Shown: piece after piece, positions 6,933 through 14,981 of the stretch
Layout: each line of letters begins with the position of its first letter
How positions within the stretch are numbered: position 1 is the first letter of the stretch
Assembly (NCBI GenBank): GCA_943329165.2
Contig: CALQCV020000019.1
Coordinates: 1 to 14,981, forward strand
DNA length: 14,981 nt
Reading direction: 5' to 3'
Origin: Candidatus Nitrotoga sp. CP45
GTDB lineage: Bacteria > Bacteroidota > Bacteroidia > Flavobacteriales > Flavobacteriaceae
Position numbers and translations under genes: made by a program
The notes under the pieces: generated by a model
Seen by the model: the letters and a program-made list of their open reading frames with translations, nothing else
Told to the model about the DNA's origin: nothing
Databases searched by the model: none

Positions 6933-6955
6933 ATAAATTAGTAAAAATTTATCAA
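6930..6955. promoter_or_regulatory. Perfect 10+10 bp dyad directly before the gltB start
   Basis: TTGATAAATT (6930-6939) and AATTTATCAA (6946-6955) are exact reverse complements around a six-base spacer. The right arm ends two bases before the gltB ATG. As DNA it is well formed and well placed for a dimeric regulator of the glutamate synthase operon. As RNA it would fold into a hairpin against the start codon and could limit translation. It also overlaps the tentative -7 box. Confidence 0.5.
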
Positions 6956-6957
6956 TA

Positions 6958-9900
6958 ATGAAAGTCGAAGAACAAGGTCTTTACTTGCCCGAATTTGAGC
7001 ATGACAATTGTGGCGCAGGATTTATTTGCAATTTAAACGGGATAAAAACCAACGATATAATTCACAAAGCACTCGATATCTTAATAAAATTAGAACATCG
7101 TGGTGCCGTTAGTGCCGATGGAAGAACTGGTGATGGTGCCGGAATTCTGTTTGACATTCCACATGATTTTTTTAAAAAAGTATGCCCTTTTGAAATTCCG
7201 GAACCTAGAGAATATGCGGTCGGAATGGTTTTTTTACCAAAAAGTATCAATCAGGTTGCTTTCTGTAAAACAACATTTGAAACTGCGATTAACGAACAAA
7301 ACCTAAAAATTATTGGTTGGCGTGATGTTCCTGTAGATGTTTCCAATCTTGGCCAAATAGCCGCAGAAAAAGAACCAACTATCAAGCAGGTATTTGTGAG
7401 TAAAAATGACTTAGGCCTCACCGAGCAACAATTCAATGCCAAACTTTTTGCAGCCAGAAAAATTGCCGAACACGTCATTATAAATTCCAAAATTTCAGAA
7501 AGCCATCGTTTCTATTTTACTAGTTTTTCTACTACAACGATAATCTATAAAGGGCTTTTAATGCCTGAAGATATCAGTCGTTATTATACTGATTTGGCTG
7601 ATGACGACTTAGTTACCCGACTTGCTTTAGTACACCAACGGTTTTCAACCAATACGTTCCCTTCATGGGAATTGGCACAACCATTTCGTTATATGTGTCA
7701 CAACGGAGAAATCAATACGCTGCGCGGAAATGTAAGCCGAATGCGTGCCCGCGAAGAATTAATGAAAAGTGATGTTTTTGGTGAAGACATCAAAAAAATA
7801 TTTCCCATTATTTTAGAAGGAAAGTCAGATTCCGCTTCGATGGATATGGTTATCGAATTATTATTGATGACTGGTCGTTCTTTACCCGAAGTCATGATGA
7901 TGGTTGTTCCCGAAGCTTGGGAAAAACACCAAACCATGTCGGAAGACAAAAAAGCATTCTATGAATATAATTCGTGTATCATGGAACCTTGGGACGGACC
8001 AGCATCCATTCCGTTTACCGATGGAAATGTAATTGGTGCTTTGTTAGACAGAAATGGTTTGCGTCCATCACGATATACAGTAACAAAAAGCGGTTTTGTA
8101 ATTATGTCATCCGAAATTGGTGTGCTCGATATCAAACCGGAAGATGTGGTTCAACACGGAAGATTAGAACCCGGAAAAATGTTCCTAGTAGATATGAACG
8201 AAGGCCGAATCATTGAAGACGAAGAAATAAAAAAAGCCATAGTTACCAAACGTCCATACAAAAAATGGTTAAACGAGAATTTGTTGCAACTAACTAAAAT
8301 ACCATACACCAATAATCCAATTCCTGTTGAAACGGTAGCTTTCGAAATCCGACAACGCTTATTTGGATACACCATTGAAGATTTAAAAACCATCATAAAC
8401 CCTATGGGAGAAAGTGGCGCTGAAGCCCTTAGTTCAATGGGAAATGACACACCACTTGCCGTTCTATCAGACCAGCCTCAATTACTTTACAACTACTTTA
8501 AACAGCTATTTGCACAAGTTACCAATCCACCTTTAGACGGAATTCGCGAAGAAATTATAACCGATATTAGTTTAGCCATTGGTAGCGATTTCAACATTTT
8601 TGATATTGAACCCAAGCATTGCAAAAAACTAAAAATTCAAAATCCAGTTATTTCAAATGAGGATTTGGATAAAATCAGAAACATCAATCATCCCGATTTC
8701 AAATCAGTAACTATTTCTACATTATACGAAATTGAAAAAGGTGTAAATGGTTTGGAACGCGGTTTAGAAAAATGTGTGCAAGCAACATTCAAAGCGGTTT
8801 CGGAAGGATGCAATATTGTAATTCTTTCGGATAGAAATGTGAGCGAAAAAATGGCTCCAATTCCGATGCTCTTGGCTTGTTCTTACATCCATCATTCACT
8901 CAACATTCTCAAAGTACGCTCTAAATTTGGAATTATAATTGAATCTGCTGAACCTAGAGAACCGCATCATTTTGCGATTTTGTTTGGTTATGGTGCCAGT
9001 GCTATTAATCCATACATGGTAAACGAAATTATTCACGAGCAAGTAAATCAAGGTTTCATTACCAATGTAAAAGCAGACTATGCCATTAAAAATTACAATA
9101 AAGCGATCGCGAAAGGAATTCTAAAAATCATGAATAAAATTGGGATTTCGACCTTGCATTCTTACAGAGCAGCTCAAATTTTTGAAATCCTGGGATTAAA
9201 TAAAAAGTTTACTTCAAAATACTTCCCAAATACGCCTTCGCGAATTGAAGGAATTGGTTTAATGGAAGTGGAAAAAGAAGTCAAAAAAAGATACCAAAAA
9301 GCATTTCCAAATTCAGAAATATCCAATTTATTACCACTCGAAATTGGAGGCATTTACAGATGGCGAAGAACTGGTGAGAAACATATGTTTAATCCAACTA
9401 CCATTGCAAAACTTCAGCAAGCCGTCAGATTAAACAGCCCTGAAAGCTATAAGGAATATTCTAAAATGGTCAACGAGCAAAGTGAAAACCTCATGACTAT
9501 TCGTGGTCTATTTGAATTTAACAATTACGATCCTATTTCAATTGATGAAGTAGAACCTTGGACAGAAATCGTAAAAAAATTCAAAACTGGCGCAATGTCT
9601 TATGGTTCAATCAGTCAGGAAGCCCATGAAAATTTGGCCATTGCTATGAACAGAATTGGAGGGAAAAGCAACTCAGGTGAAGGCGGCGAAGATGCTAAAC
9701 GATATCAAAAAGACCTTAACGGAGATTCTAGAAATAGCGCAATCAAACAAGTAGCATCAGGAAGATTTGGCGTTTCAATCAATTATTTGACCAACGCTAA
9801 AGAAATCCAAATTAAAATGGCACAAGGTGCAAAACCTGGGGAAGGCGGACAATTACCCGGTGAAAAAGTAGTGCCTTGGATTGCAGAAACCCGAAATTCA

Positions 9901-11475
9901 ACGCCTTATGTTGGACTAATTTCTCCTCCCCCACATCACGACATTTATTCGATAGAAGATTTATCACAATTGATTTTTGATTTAAAAAATGCCAATCGTG
10001 AAGCACGAATTAATGTAAAGTTGGTATCCGAAGTTGGTGTAGGAACAATTGCTGCTGGGGTTGCCAAAGCCAAAGCCGATGTAATCCTAATTTCGGGTTA
10101 CGATGGAGGAACCGGAGCCGCACCACTAACATCGTTGCAACACACCGGAATTCCATGGGAACTTGGATTGGCAGAGGCACAACAAACTTTAATACTAAAT
10201 GATTTGCGAAGTCGCGTAGTTCTAGAATGTGACGGACAATTAAAAACAGGTCGTGATGTGGCCATTGCTGCTTTGCTTGGCGCAGAAGAATTTGGTTTTG
10301 CTACGGCTCCATTAGTAGCTTCGGGTTGCATTATGATGCGCGCCTGTCATTTGAATACGTGTCCTGTTGGCATTGCCACACAAGATCCTGAACTGCGTAA
10401 AAACTTTAAAGGCACACCGGAACACATCATTAATTTTATGTATTTCATTGCAGAAGAATTACGTGAAATCATGGCACAACTTGGCTTTAGAACCTTAAAA
10501 GAAATGGTTGGACAATCGCAGAAATTGAACGTCAATAAAGCTATTACACATTATAAAGCTAGTGGTTTAGATTTATCGAACATTCTTTACAAACCGGAAA
10601 AAGCTAAAGTAGTTCCAAATCATAATACAACATCGCAAGATCATCATATAGAACATGTACTTGACTTTGAAATTATAAAAGCGGCAATTCCTTCTATTTA
10701 CAGAAAAGAAAAAACCCGAATTAACTTTAAAATTAAAAATACAGATCGTTCTGTCGGTGCCATATTAAGTAATGAAATTTCAAAAATATATGGTGCGCAA
10801 GGTTTACCCGAGGACACTATTTTAATAGATTTTGAAGGTTCAGCAGGGCAAAGTTTTGGTGCTTTTGCTACGAATGGTTTGTCGTTTAAAATTCACGGAA
10901 ACTGCAATGATTATTTGGGCAAAGGATTATCAGGCGGAAAACTGATTATCAAAGTTCCTCCTACAGCGACTTTCAAACCCGAAGAAAATATCATTATTGG
11001 TAATGTTGCGTTATACGGAGCAATTACTGGCGAAGCCTACATAAACGGAATTGCCGGTGAGCGTTTTTGCGTTAGAAATTCAGGCGCAACTGCTGTTGTG
11101 GAAGGTGTTGGAGATCATGGTTGTGAATATATGACTGGCGGAACTGTAGTTGTTTTAGGAAAAACAGGACGGAATTTTGCTGCCGGAATGAGCGGTGGCG
11201 TTGCCTATGTTTTTGACAAGAAAAAACAGTTTGAAAAAGGCTTGTGCAATATGGAAATGGTTCAGCTGGAAACATTGGATGAAAATGATTTGACACAGCT
11301 TAAAAGATTAATAAAAAGACATTCGCTTTTCACCAACAGTCCATTGGCAAAACTGATGCTTGACGATTGGGAAAACCAGCAAAAACAGTTTATCAAAGTA
11401 ATGCCAACCGATTATAAAAAAGCATTGCAAAGATTATCAGAAGAAAAACAAATAGCAGCATTAATAGCAAATTAA
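6958..11475 (+). CDS. gltB: Glutamate synthase large (alpha) subunit
   Basis: The subunit hydrolyses glutamine and channels the ammonia to 2-oxoglutarate, forming glutamate on FMN with electrons from GltD. Its 1505 residues are the usual bacterial length. The N-terminal class II glutamine amidotransferase domain carries the nucleophile Cys18 (HDNCGAGF); a 17-residue propeptide is expected to be removed to expose it. [10 protein letters not shown] is a further conserved amidotransferase segment. The FMN/synthase domain shows [11 protein letters not shown] (906-916) and [10 protein letters not shown] (1047-1056). The 3Fe-4S cluster ligands are Cys1124, Cys1130 and Cys1135, in the family's C-x5-C-x4-C spacing ([12 protein letters not shown]). 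The C-terminal Gly-rich beta-helix domain starts near residue 1260 ([10 protein letters not shown] at 1314-1323). All key residues are present. gltD starts one base after the stop, so the pair should be one transcript. A perfect dyad lies just before the ATG. Confidence 0.98.
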   Translation: MKVEEQGLYLPEFEHDNCGAGFICNLNGIKTNDIIHKALDILIKLEHRGAVSADGRTGDGAGILFDIPHDFFKKVCPFEIPEPREYAVGMVFLPKSINQVAFCKTTFETAINEQNLKIIGWRDVPVDVSNLGQIAAEKEPTIKQVFVSKNDLGLTEQQFNAKLFAARKIAEHVIINSKISESHRFYFTSFSTTTIIYKGLLMPEDISRYYTDLADDDLVTRLALVHQRFSTNTFPSWELAQPFRYMCHNGEINTLRGNVSRMRAREELMKSDVFGEDIKKIFPIILEGKSDSASMDMVIELLLMTGRSLPEVMMMVVPEAWEKHQTMSEDKKAFYEYNSCIMEPWDGPASIPFTDGNVIGALLDRNGLRPSRYTVTKSGFVIMSSEIGVLDIKPEDVVQHGRLEPGKMFLVDMNEGRIIEDEEIKKAIVTKRPYKKWLNENLLQLTKIPYTNNPIPVETVAFEIRQRLFGYTIEDLKTIINPMGESGAEALSSMGNDTPLAVLSDQPQLLYNYFKQLFAQVTNPPLDGIREEIITDISLAIGSDFNIFDIEPKHCKKLKIQNPVISNEDLDKIRNINHPDFKSVTISTLYEIEKGVNGLERGLEKCVQATFKAVSEGCNIVILSDRNVSEKMAPIPMLLACSYIHHSLNILKVRSKFGIIIESAEPREPHHFAILFGYGASAINPYMVNEIIHEQVNQGFITNVKADYAIKNYNKAIAKGILKIMNKIGISTLHSYRAAQIFEILGLNKKFTSKYFPNTPSRIEGIGLMEVEKEVKKRYQKAFPNSEISNLLPLEIGGIYRWRRTGEKHMFNPTTIAKLQQAVRLNSPESYKEYSKMVNEQSENLMTIRGLFEFNNYDPISIDEVEPWTEIVKKFKTGAMSYGSISQEAHENLAIAMNRIGGKSNSGEGGEDAKRYQKDLNGDSRNSAIKQVASGRFGVSINYLTNAKEIQIKMAQGAKPGEGGQLPGEKVVPWIAETRNSTPYVGLISPPPHHDIYSIEDLSQLIFDLKNANREARINVKLVSEVGVGTIAAGVAKAKADVILISGYDGGTGAAPLTSLQHTGIPWELGLAEAQQTLILNDLRSRVVLECDGQLKTGRDVAIAALLGAEEFGFATAPLVASGCIMMRACHLNTCPVGIATQDPELRKNFKGTPEHIINFMYFIAEELREIMAQLGFRTLKEMVGQSQKLNVNKAITHYKASGLDLSNILYKPEKAKVVPNHNTTSQDHHIEHVLDFEIIKAAIPSIYRKEKTRINFKIKNTDRSVGAILSNEISKIYGAQGLPEDTILIDFEGSAGQSFGAFATNGLSFKIHGNCNDYLGKGLSGGKLIIKVPPTATFKPEENIIIGNVALYGAITGEAYINGIAGERFCVRNSGATAVVEGVGDHGCEYMTGGTVVVLGKTGRNFAAGMSGGVAYVFDKKKQFEKGLCNMEMVQLETLDENDLTQLKRLIKRHSLFTNSPLAKLMLDDWENQQKQFIKVMPTDYKKALQRLSEEKQIAALIAN

Positions 11476-11476
11476 G

Positions 11477-12931
11477 ATGGGAAAGTTAGGTGGATTTAAA
11501 GAATACAACAGAGCCGACGAAAGCAATTTGGATGTTCAAGAACGGGTTTCAAATTATAACGAATTTACGATTCCGTTACCCGATCAAAAAATAAAAGAAC
11601 AAGGTTCAAGATGCATGGATTGTGGTATTCCATTTTGTCACAGTGCGTGTCCGTTGGGGAATTTAATTCCCGATTTTAATGACATGGTGCATCAGGAAGA
11701 ATGGCAAAGTGCTTTAGATATTTTACAATCAACGAATAATTTCCCTGAATTTACAGGAAGATTATGTCCAGCACCCTGTGAAAAATCATGTGTATTAGGC
11801 ATTATCAGCGAACCTGTTGCGATTGAAAATATTGAAAAAAACATAGTGGAAAGAGGTTTTGCAGAAGGTTGGATAAAACCACAAGCACCTGCAATAAGAA
11901 CCGGAAAAACCGTAGTCGTAATTGGTTCTGGTCCGGCCGGATTGGCAGCAGCTCAACAATTGAATCGTGCGGGTCATTTGGTTACCGTTTTCGAAAGAGA
12001 CAATGCTATTGGCGGTTTGCTTCGTTATGGTATTCCAAATTTTAAACTGGAAAAAGCCATCATCGACAGACGCATTGCAATTCTTGAAGCAGAAGGAATT
12101 GTGTTTAAAACCAATGTCAATGTTGGTGAAAATTATAGCATAAAACAACTCAATTCTTTTGACGCTATTGTTCTGTGTGGCGGCGCAACCGAACGAAGAA
12201 GCATTCCAACAAGAGGAATAGAAAGTAAAGGTGTTGTACAAGCTATGACTTTTTTGACTCAACAAACCAAGGCATTATACGGAGAAACTATTCCAAATCA
12301 AATAACCGCAACCGGCAAAAATGTTATTGTAATTGGCGGCGGCGATACGGGTTCAGACTGTGTTGGTACCTCTAACAGACAAGGGGCAAAATCGGTAACG
12401 AATTTTGAAATTTTACCAAAACCCCCAGAATACAGAAGCGAAAAAACGCCATGGCCCTTTTGGCCTTTGCAATTAAAAACATCTTCCTCACACGAAGAAG
12501 GCTGCGATAGAAACTGGCTTATCAACACTAAAGAATTTATTTCTAATGACAAAGGAGAGTTAACCGGTTTGATAACTGTTGAAGTGGCTTGGAAGATGAC
12601 TCCGGGTGAACGCCCGCAACTTATTGAAAAAGAAGGTTCCGAAAAAGTATGGCCTTGCGAATTAGCTTTGTTAGCACTAGGTTTTACGGGACCAGAAAAA
12701 ACGTTGAGTGATCAATTAGGAATTGAGATTGATTTCAAAAACAATTACAAAGCCAAAAACTATCAAACCAATATTCCGAATATTTTTACTGCGGGCGATA
12801 TGCGACGTGGACAATCTTTAATCGTTTGGGCTATTTCAGAAGGACGAGAAGCCGCAAGAGAAGTTGACAATTATTTGATGGGATATACAAATTTACCAAC
12901 CAAAGGAAATGGTGATTTACCAAATTTGTAA
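11477..12931 (+). CDS. gltD: Glutamate synthase small (beta) subunit, NADPH-dependent
   Basis: The 484-residue FAD protein oxidises NAD(P)H and passes electrons through Fe-S clusters to the FMN of GltB. The N-terminal cluster domain has Cys46, Cys49, Cys54 and Cys58 (CMDCGIPFCHSAC), then Cys97, Cys101 and Cys105 (CPAPCEKSC), the cysteine pattern of GltD-type 4Fe-4S domains. FAD binding is marked by VVVIGSGPAG (146-155) and the downstream IGGLLRYGIP. NAD(P)H binding is marked by VIGGGDTGSD (285-294). The C-terminal FAD segment TAGDMRRGQSLIVWAISEGR is intact. Length and motifs are typical for the family. The ATG follows the gltB stop by one base, giving near-coupled translation and equal subunit supply. 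NADPH is the expected donor by family; the sequence was not tested for this. No terminator was found after the gene. Confidence 0.97.
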   Translation: MGKLGGFKEYNRADESNLDVQERVSNYNEFTIPLPDQKIKEQGSRCMDCGIPFCHSACPLGNLIPDFNDMVHQEEWQSALDILQSTNNFPEFTGRLCPAPCEKSCVLGIISEPVAIENIEKNIVERGFAEGWIKPQAPAIRTGKTVVVIGSGPAGLAAAQQLNRAGHLVTVFERDNAIGGLLRYGIPNFKLEKAIIDRRIAILEAEGIVFKTNVNVGENYSIKQLNSFDAIVLCGGATERRSIPTRGIESKGVVQAMTFLTQQTKALYGETIPNQITATGKNVIVIGGGDTGSDCVGTSNRQGAKSVTNFEILPKPPEYRSEKTPWPFWPLQLKTSSSHEEGCDRNWLINTKEFISNDKGELTGLITVEVAWKMTPGERPQLIEKEGSEKVWPCELALLALGFTGPEKTLSDQLGIEIDFKNNYKAKNYQTNIPNIFTAGDMRRGQSLIVWAISEGREAAREVDNYLMGYTNLPTKGNGDLPNL

Positions 12932-12963
12932 TCATATCAAAATTTCATAAAATCATAAACCTA

Positions 12964-12994
12964 TTGTCATTACTGACACCATAAACTATCTTTG
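12964..12994 (+). promoter_or_regulatory. Bacteroidota-type promoter of lysA
   Basis: TTG at 12964-12966 (-33) and TATCTTTG at 12987-12994 (-7, full match to TAnnTTTG) are separated by 20 bases, within the accepted range. The start point would be near 13001, about 50 bases before the lysA ATG. This is the clearest promoter in the window. Confidence 0.7.
12965..12978. promoter_or_regulatory. Inverted repeat TGTCA-N4-TGACA inside the lysA promoter spacer
   Basis: TGTCA (12965-12969) and TGACA (12974-12978) are reverse complements around TTAC. The site begins within the -33 TTG and lies in the spacer, where a bound dimer would block polymerase. The arms are only five bases long, so it is a candidate operator only. 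Confidence 0.35.
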
Positions 12995-13003
12995 CCACCC
13001 GAT

Positions 13004-13022
13004 TCTCGTCTTTAAGACGAGA
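13004..13022. promoter_or_regulatory. 19-bp dyad in the predicted lysA leader
   Basis: TCTCGTCTTTAAGACGAGA is a perfect palindrome with nine-base arms around one central T. It starts within a few bases of the predicted transcription start and ends 30 bases before the ATG. In RNA it would form a seven-pair stem with a five-base loop. There is no T tract after it, so it is not a terminator. It could be a repressor site or a 5' stability/translation hairpin. It does not resemble a lysine riboswitch, which is far larger. Confidence 0.5.
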
Positions 13023-13052
13023 CGAATTGAACGAAGAAAAAAAAATAAAATC

Positions 13053-14255
13053 ATGCAACCCAAAGAATTACTTGACTTAACTGAACAATTCGGAAATCCG
13101 TTATATGTTTATGATGCCGAGAAAATTGAATTTCAGTACAACCGCTTAACTAATGCGTTTAAGGTAGAAAAGCTTCGCATTAATTATGCGATGAAAGCCT
13201 TGTCGAATATCTCCATTTTAAAGCTGCTGAAAAATTTGGGTTCTGGATTGGATACCGTTTCCATACAGGAGGTGCGACTGGGTTTGCATGCTGGTTTTAC
13301 ACCTGACCGAATCATTTTCACACCCAACGGCGTTTCCTTTGAAGAGATTGAAGAAGTAGCCGAAATGGGCGTTCAAATCAATATTGACAACCTTTCTGTT
13401 TTAGAGCATTTTGGTGCCAAATATCCAAAAGTTCCGGTTTGCATTCGTATCAATCCACATGTGATGGCGGGTGGAAATGAGAATATTTCCGTAGGTCATA
13501 TTGATAGTAAATTCGGAATCTCTATTTATCAGATTCCACATATTTTGCGCATCGTAGAAAATACCAAAATGAACATCAACGGCATTCACATGCATACGGG
13601 TTCAGACATTTTGGATATTGAAGTGTTTTTGTACGCCTCTGAAATATTATTTGATGCTGCCAAACAATTTAAAAATTTAGAATTCCTTGATTTTGGTTCC
13701 GGATTTAAAGTACCTTATAAAAAAAGTGATATCGAAACCAATATTGAAGAATTGGGTAAAAAACTAACCAAACGTTTTTTGGCGTTTGAAAAAGAATATG
13801 GTCGCGAATTAACTTTGGCTTTTGAACCGGGAAAATTCTTGGTAAGCGAAGCGGGCTATTTTTTGGCGAAAGTAAATGTGGTAAAACAAACGACATCAAC
13901 CGTTTTTGCCGGAATTGACAGCGGCTTCAATCATTTAATCCGTCCAATGTTTTATGGTTCACAGCATAGTATTGAAAACATTTCCAACCCAAAAGGAAAA
14001 GAGCGTTTTTATACGGTTGTTGGTTATATCTGTGAAACCGATACGTTTGCCAACAATCGCAGAATTCCTGAAATTCACGAAGGTGATATGCTTTGTTTCC
14101 GGAATGCAGGCGCCTATTGTTTTTCGATGGCGTCTAACTACAATTCGCGATTCAAACCCGCTGAAGTGTTGTGGAAAAATGGCAAAGGTCATTTGATCAG
14201 AGAACGCGAAACCTTTGATGATTTACTACAGAATCAGATACTCTTGGATATATAG
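13053..14255 (+). CDS. lysA: Diaminopimelate decarboxylase
   Basis: LysA is the last enzyme of lysine synthesis, a PLP enzyme that decarboxylates meso-diaminopimelate to L-lysine. The 400 residues form a fold type III barrel followed by a beta domain, of typical length. The PLP lysine is Lys48 (NYAMKALSN). The phosphate- and ring-binding segments are HMHTGS (179-184), DFGSGF (213-218) and EPGK (258-261), where Lys261 replaces the more common Arg. The substrate-side motif is CETDTF (327-332) with Cys327, and the C-terminal GAYCFSMASNYNSR (353-366) supplies the PLP-contacting Tyr355. Related decarboxylases for arginine or carboxynorspermidine share the fold, but the overall pattern fits LysA best. 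It is probably transcribed alone, from the promoter at 12964-12994 to the terminator at 14266-14310. The ATG follows an A-rich leader, as usual for Bacteroidota. Confidence 0.95.
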   Translation: MQPKELLDLTEQFGNPLYVYDAEKIEFQYNRLTNAFKVEKLRINYAMKALSNISILKLLKNLGSGLDTVSIQEVRLGLHAGFTPDRIIFTPNGVSFEEIEEVAEMGVQINIDNLSVLEHFGAKYPKVPVCIRINPHVMAGGNENISVGHIDSKFGISIYQIPHILRIVENTKMNINGIHMHTGSDILDIEVFLYASEILFDAAKQFKNLEFLDFGSGFKVPYKKSDIETNIEELGKKLTKRFLAFEKEYGRELTLAFEPGKFLVSEAGYFLAKVNVVKQTTSTVFAGIDSGFNHLIRPMFYGSQHSIENISNPKGKERFYTVVGYICETDTFANNRRIPEIHEGDMLCFRNAGAYCFSMASNYNSRFKPAEVLWKNGKGHLIRERETFDDLLQNQILLDI

Positions 14256-14265
14256 ATTTTGAATT

Positions 14266-14310
14266 AATCAAAAAAGCCTGCTCATAGTCATGAGCAGGCT
14301 TTTTTTGATT
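14266..14310. terminator. Strong bidirectional intrinsic terminator between lysA and the convergent T9SS cargo gene
   Basis: AAAAAAGCCTGCTCAT (14270-14285) pairs perfectly with ATGAGCAGGCTTTTTT (14290-14305) around an AGTC loop. The GC-rich 11-bp core is flanked by an A run on the left and a T run on the right, so it can terminate both strands. The flanks AATC and GATT extend the symmetry after one extra T. It starts 11 bases after the lysA stop, and the opposing gene ends 18 bases beyond it. Confidence 0.92.
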
Positions 14311-14327
14311 TTTTGTTTGGCTTATAA

Positions 14328-14981
14328 TTATTCAGCTATCAATAATGATTTGGTAACTGATTCTCTATCTGTTGTTAATTTTACTATATACACTCCTGAT
14401 TTCATTCCAGTCGAATTAATGTTTATGGCGTTTTTAACTTCGCCAGAAACTTTTCCTTCATACACATCATTTACAATTTGACCGTTAATGTTATAAATAA
14501 CCACTTTAACTTTTGAGTCATAGTTTAAAGTAAACTCTAATGTTGAATTTCCTTTAACTGGGTTTGGATATACCGTTACCTCAGCTTTTACTTGAGCAAT
14601 AATGCCATCGTTTGTTGCCATTTTTGAAGCGGTACAAGGACAAGCTAAATACCCTAAGTTAACCGTACCATTATCATAGTTTCTGTTAACAGCATCCAAA
14701 GCTGCATTAATTTGGGATGCTGTATATGGAGAAGCACCACCACCTAAAATAGTATTAGCTATAGTCAATAATTCGTTAACTGATTTTCCAGCAAATACAC
14801 CCGAAGAAACAACTAAGCTTCCTAATGATGTGGTAGATGGAGAAAACGCTGGATTAGTATCAAAACCAATTGACAATGTTAATGCAACGGTATGACCTGC
14901 TAAAACATTTGAGTAGGATTTAGCTGTCGGGTTAGTAAGTGTTCCCGCATTCAATGTTCTTGCAGTTGTTCCTGAAGGTAA
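14328..14981 (-). CDS. Secreted protein with C-terminal T9SS type A sorting domain (partial, N-terminus outside window)
   Basis: The frame is open from the right edge to the TAA at 14328-14330, giving 217 C-terminal residues; the start lies outside the window. The last 85 or so residues are a type A sorting domain. It begins VTVYPNP, continues with KVVIYNINGQ and MKSGVYIVKL, and ends SVTKSLLIAE. This domain directs cargo through the type IX secretion system for export or cell-surface attachment and is usually cleaved off. The part before it is rich in Gly, Ser, Thr, Asn and Ala, with segments such as LGGGASPYTASQINAALDAVNRNYDNG and a Cys pair (ACPC), and no domain I recognise. The TTG at 14954 is not a likely true start because the frame continues upstream. 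The gene converges on lysA across the shared terminator. The cargo function is unknown. Confidence 0.88.
   Translation of the reverse strand, partial: LPSGTTARTLNAGTLTNPTAKSYSNVLAGHTVALTLSIGFDTNPAFSPSTTSLGSLVVSSGVFAGKSVNELLTIANTILGGGASPYTASQINAALDAVNRNYDNGTVNLGYLACPCTASKMATNDGIIAQVKAEVTVYPNPVKGNSTLEFTLNYDSKVKVVIYNINGQIVNDVYEGKVSGEVKNAININSTGMKSGVYIVKLTTDRESVTKSLLIAE

Noticed and set aside
11795..12265. Long antisense open frame (156 codons) inside gltD
   Set aside because: It lies wholly within a strongly conserved gene, its translation is low-complexity and Cys/Phe/Asn-rich, and it has no promoter or neighbour support. It is a shadow of gltD codon use.
13004..13022. Terminator of gltBD
   Set aside because: The dyad has no T tract after it and lies downstream of a consensus lysA promoter, so it belongs to the lysA leader.
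14290..14481. Forward open frame starting inside the terminator
   Set aside because: It begins in the terminator stem and runs antisense to the sorting domain of the T9SS cargo gene, which fully explains this stretch.
14952..14954. TTG as the true start of the T9SS cargo gene
   Set aside because: The frame stays open for nine more codons to the window edge and no signal peptide follows the TTG, so the gene must begin outside the window.
1..14981. Mobile element, CRISPR array, defence system or tRNA/rRNA gene
   Set aside because: No transposase, integrase, terminal repeats, regularly spaced repeats or RNA gene signature was seen. Apart from the envelope cluster, the complete genes are conserved housekeeping genes.

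Overview
The window looks like chromosomal DNA of a Bacteroidota bacterium, most likely a Flavobacteriaceae (Flavobacterium-like) species. The reasons are AT-rich DNA, A-rich leaders without obvious Shine-Dalgarno sequences, -7 elements of the TAnnTTTG type, a protein with a type IX secretion (T9SS) type A sorting domain, and a fused alpha/beta 2-oxoacid dehydrogenase E1 typical of the group. All complete genes are intact. I saw no IS element, phage gene, CRISPR array, rRNA or tRNA.

Layout. (1) Positions 1-4082, + strand: a tightly packed cell-envelope cluster made of the C-terminal end of an MBOAT (AlgI-like) membrane O-acyltransferase, a membrane-anchored SGNH/AlgJ-DltD-like protein, and a large exported protein. 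The last joins a degenerate M1/gluzincin peptidase-like region to a probable outer-membrane beta-barrel. It starts at a TTG that overlaps the preceding stop. (2) Positions 4083-4268: a regulatory gap with several inverted repeats and a TAnnTTTG box. (3) Positions 4269-6710: fused E1 of a 2-oxoacid (probably branched-chain) dehydrogenase. (4) Positions 6711-6957: an AT-rich gap ending in a perfect 10+10 bp dyad just before gltB. (5) Positions 6958-12931: gltB and gltD, the two subunits of glutamate synthase, one base apart. (6) Positions 12932-13052: a well-formed Bacteroidota promoter with an inverted repeat in its spacer and a 19-bp dyad in the predicted leader, followed by lysA (13053-14255). 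(7) A strong, probably bidirectional terminator separates lysA from a convergent, partial T9SS cargo gene on the - strand (14328 to the right edge).

How the genes fit together. The first three form a probable envelope-modification unit: acyl transfer across the inner membrane, a periplasmic acyl-handling partner, and an outer-membrane factor of unknown role. E1 feeds acyl-CoA production from 2-oxoacids, GltBD makes glutamate from glutamine and 2-oxoglutarate, and LysA makes lysine from meso-diaminopimelate. These are ordinary central-metabolism functions.

The gene content is mostly conventional and I do not see a clear-cut new defence or mobile system. The parts most worth a second look are the envelope cluster, with its apparently catalytically degenerate members, and the dyad elements near the start of all three metabolic transcription units.
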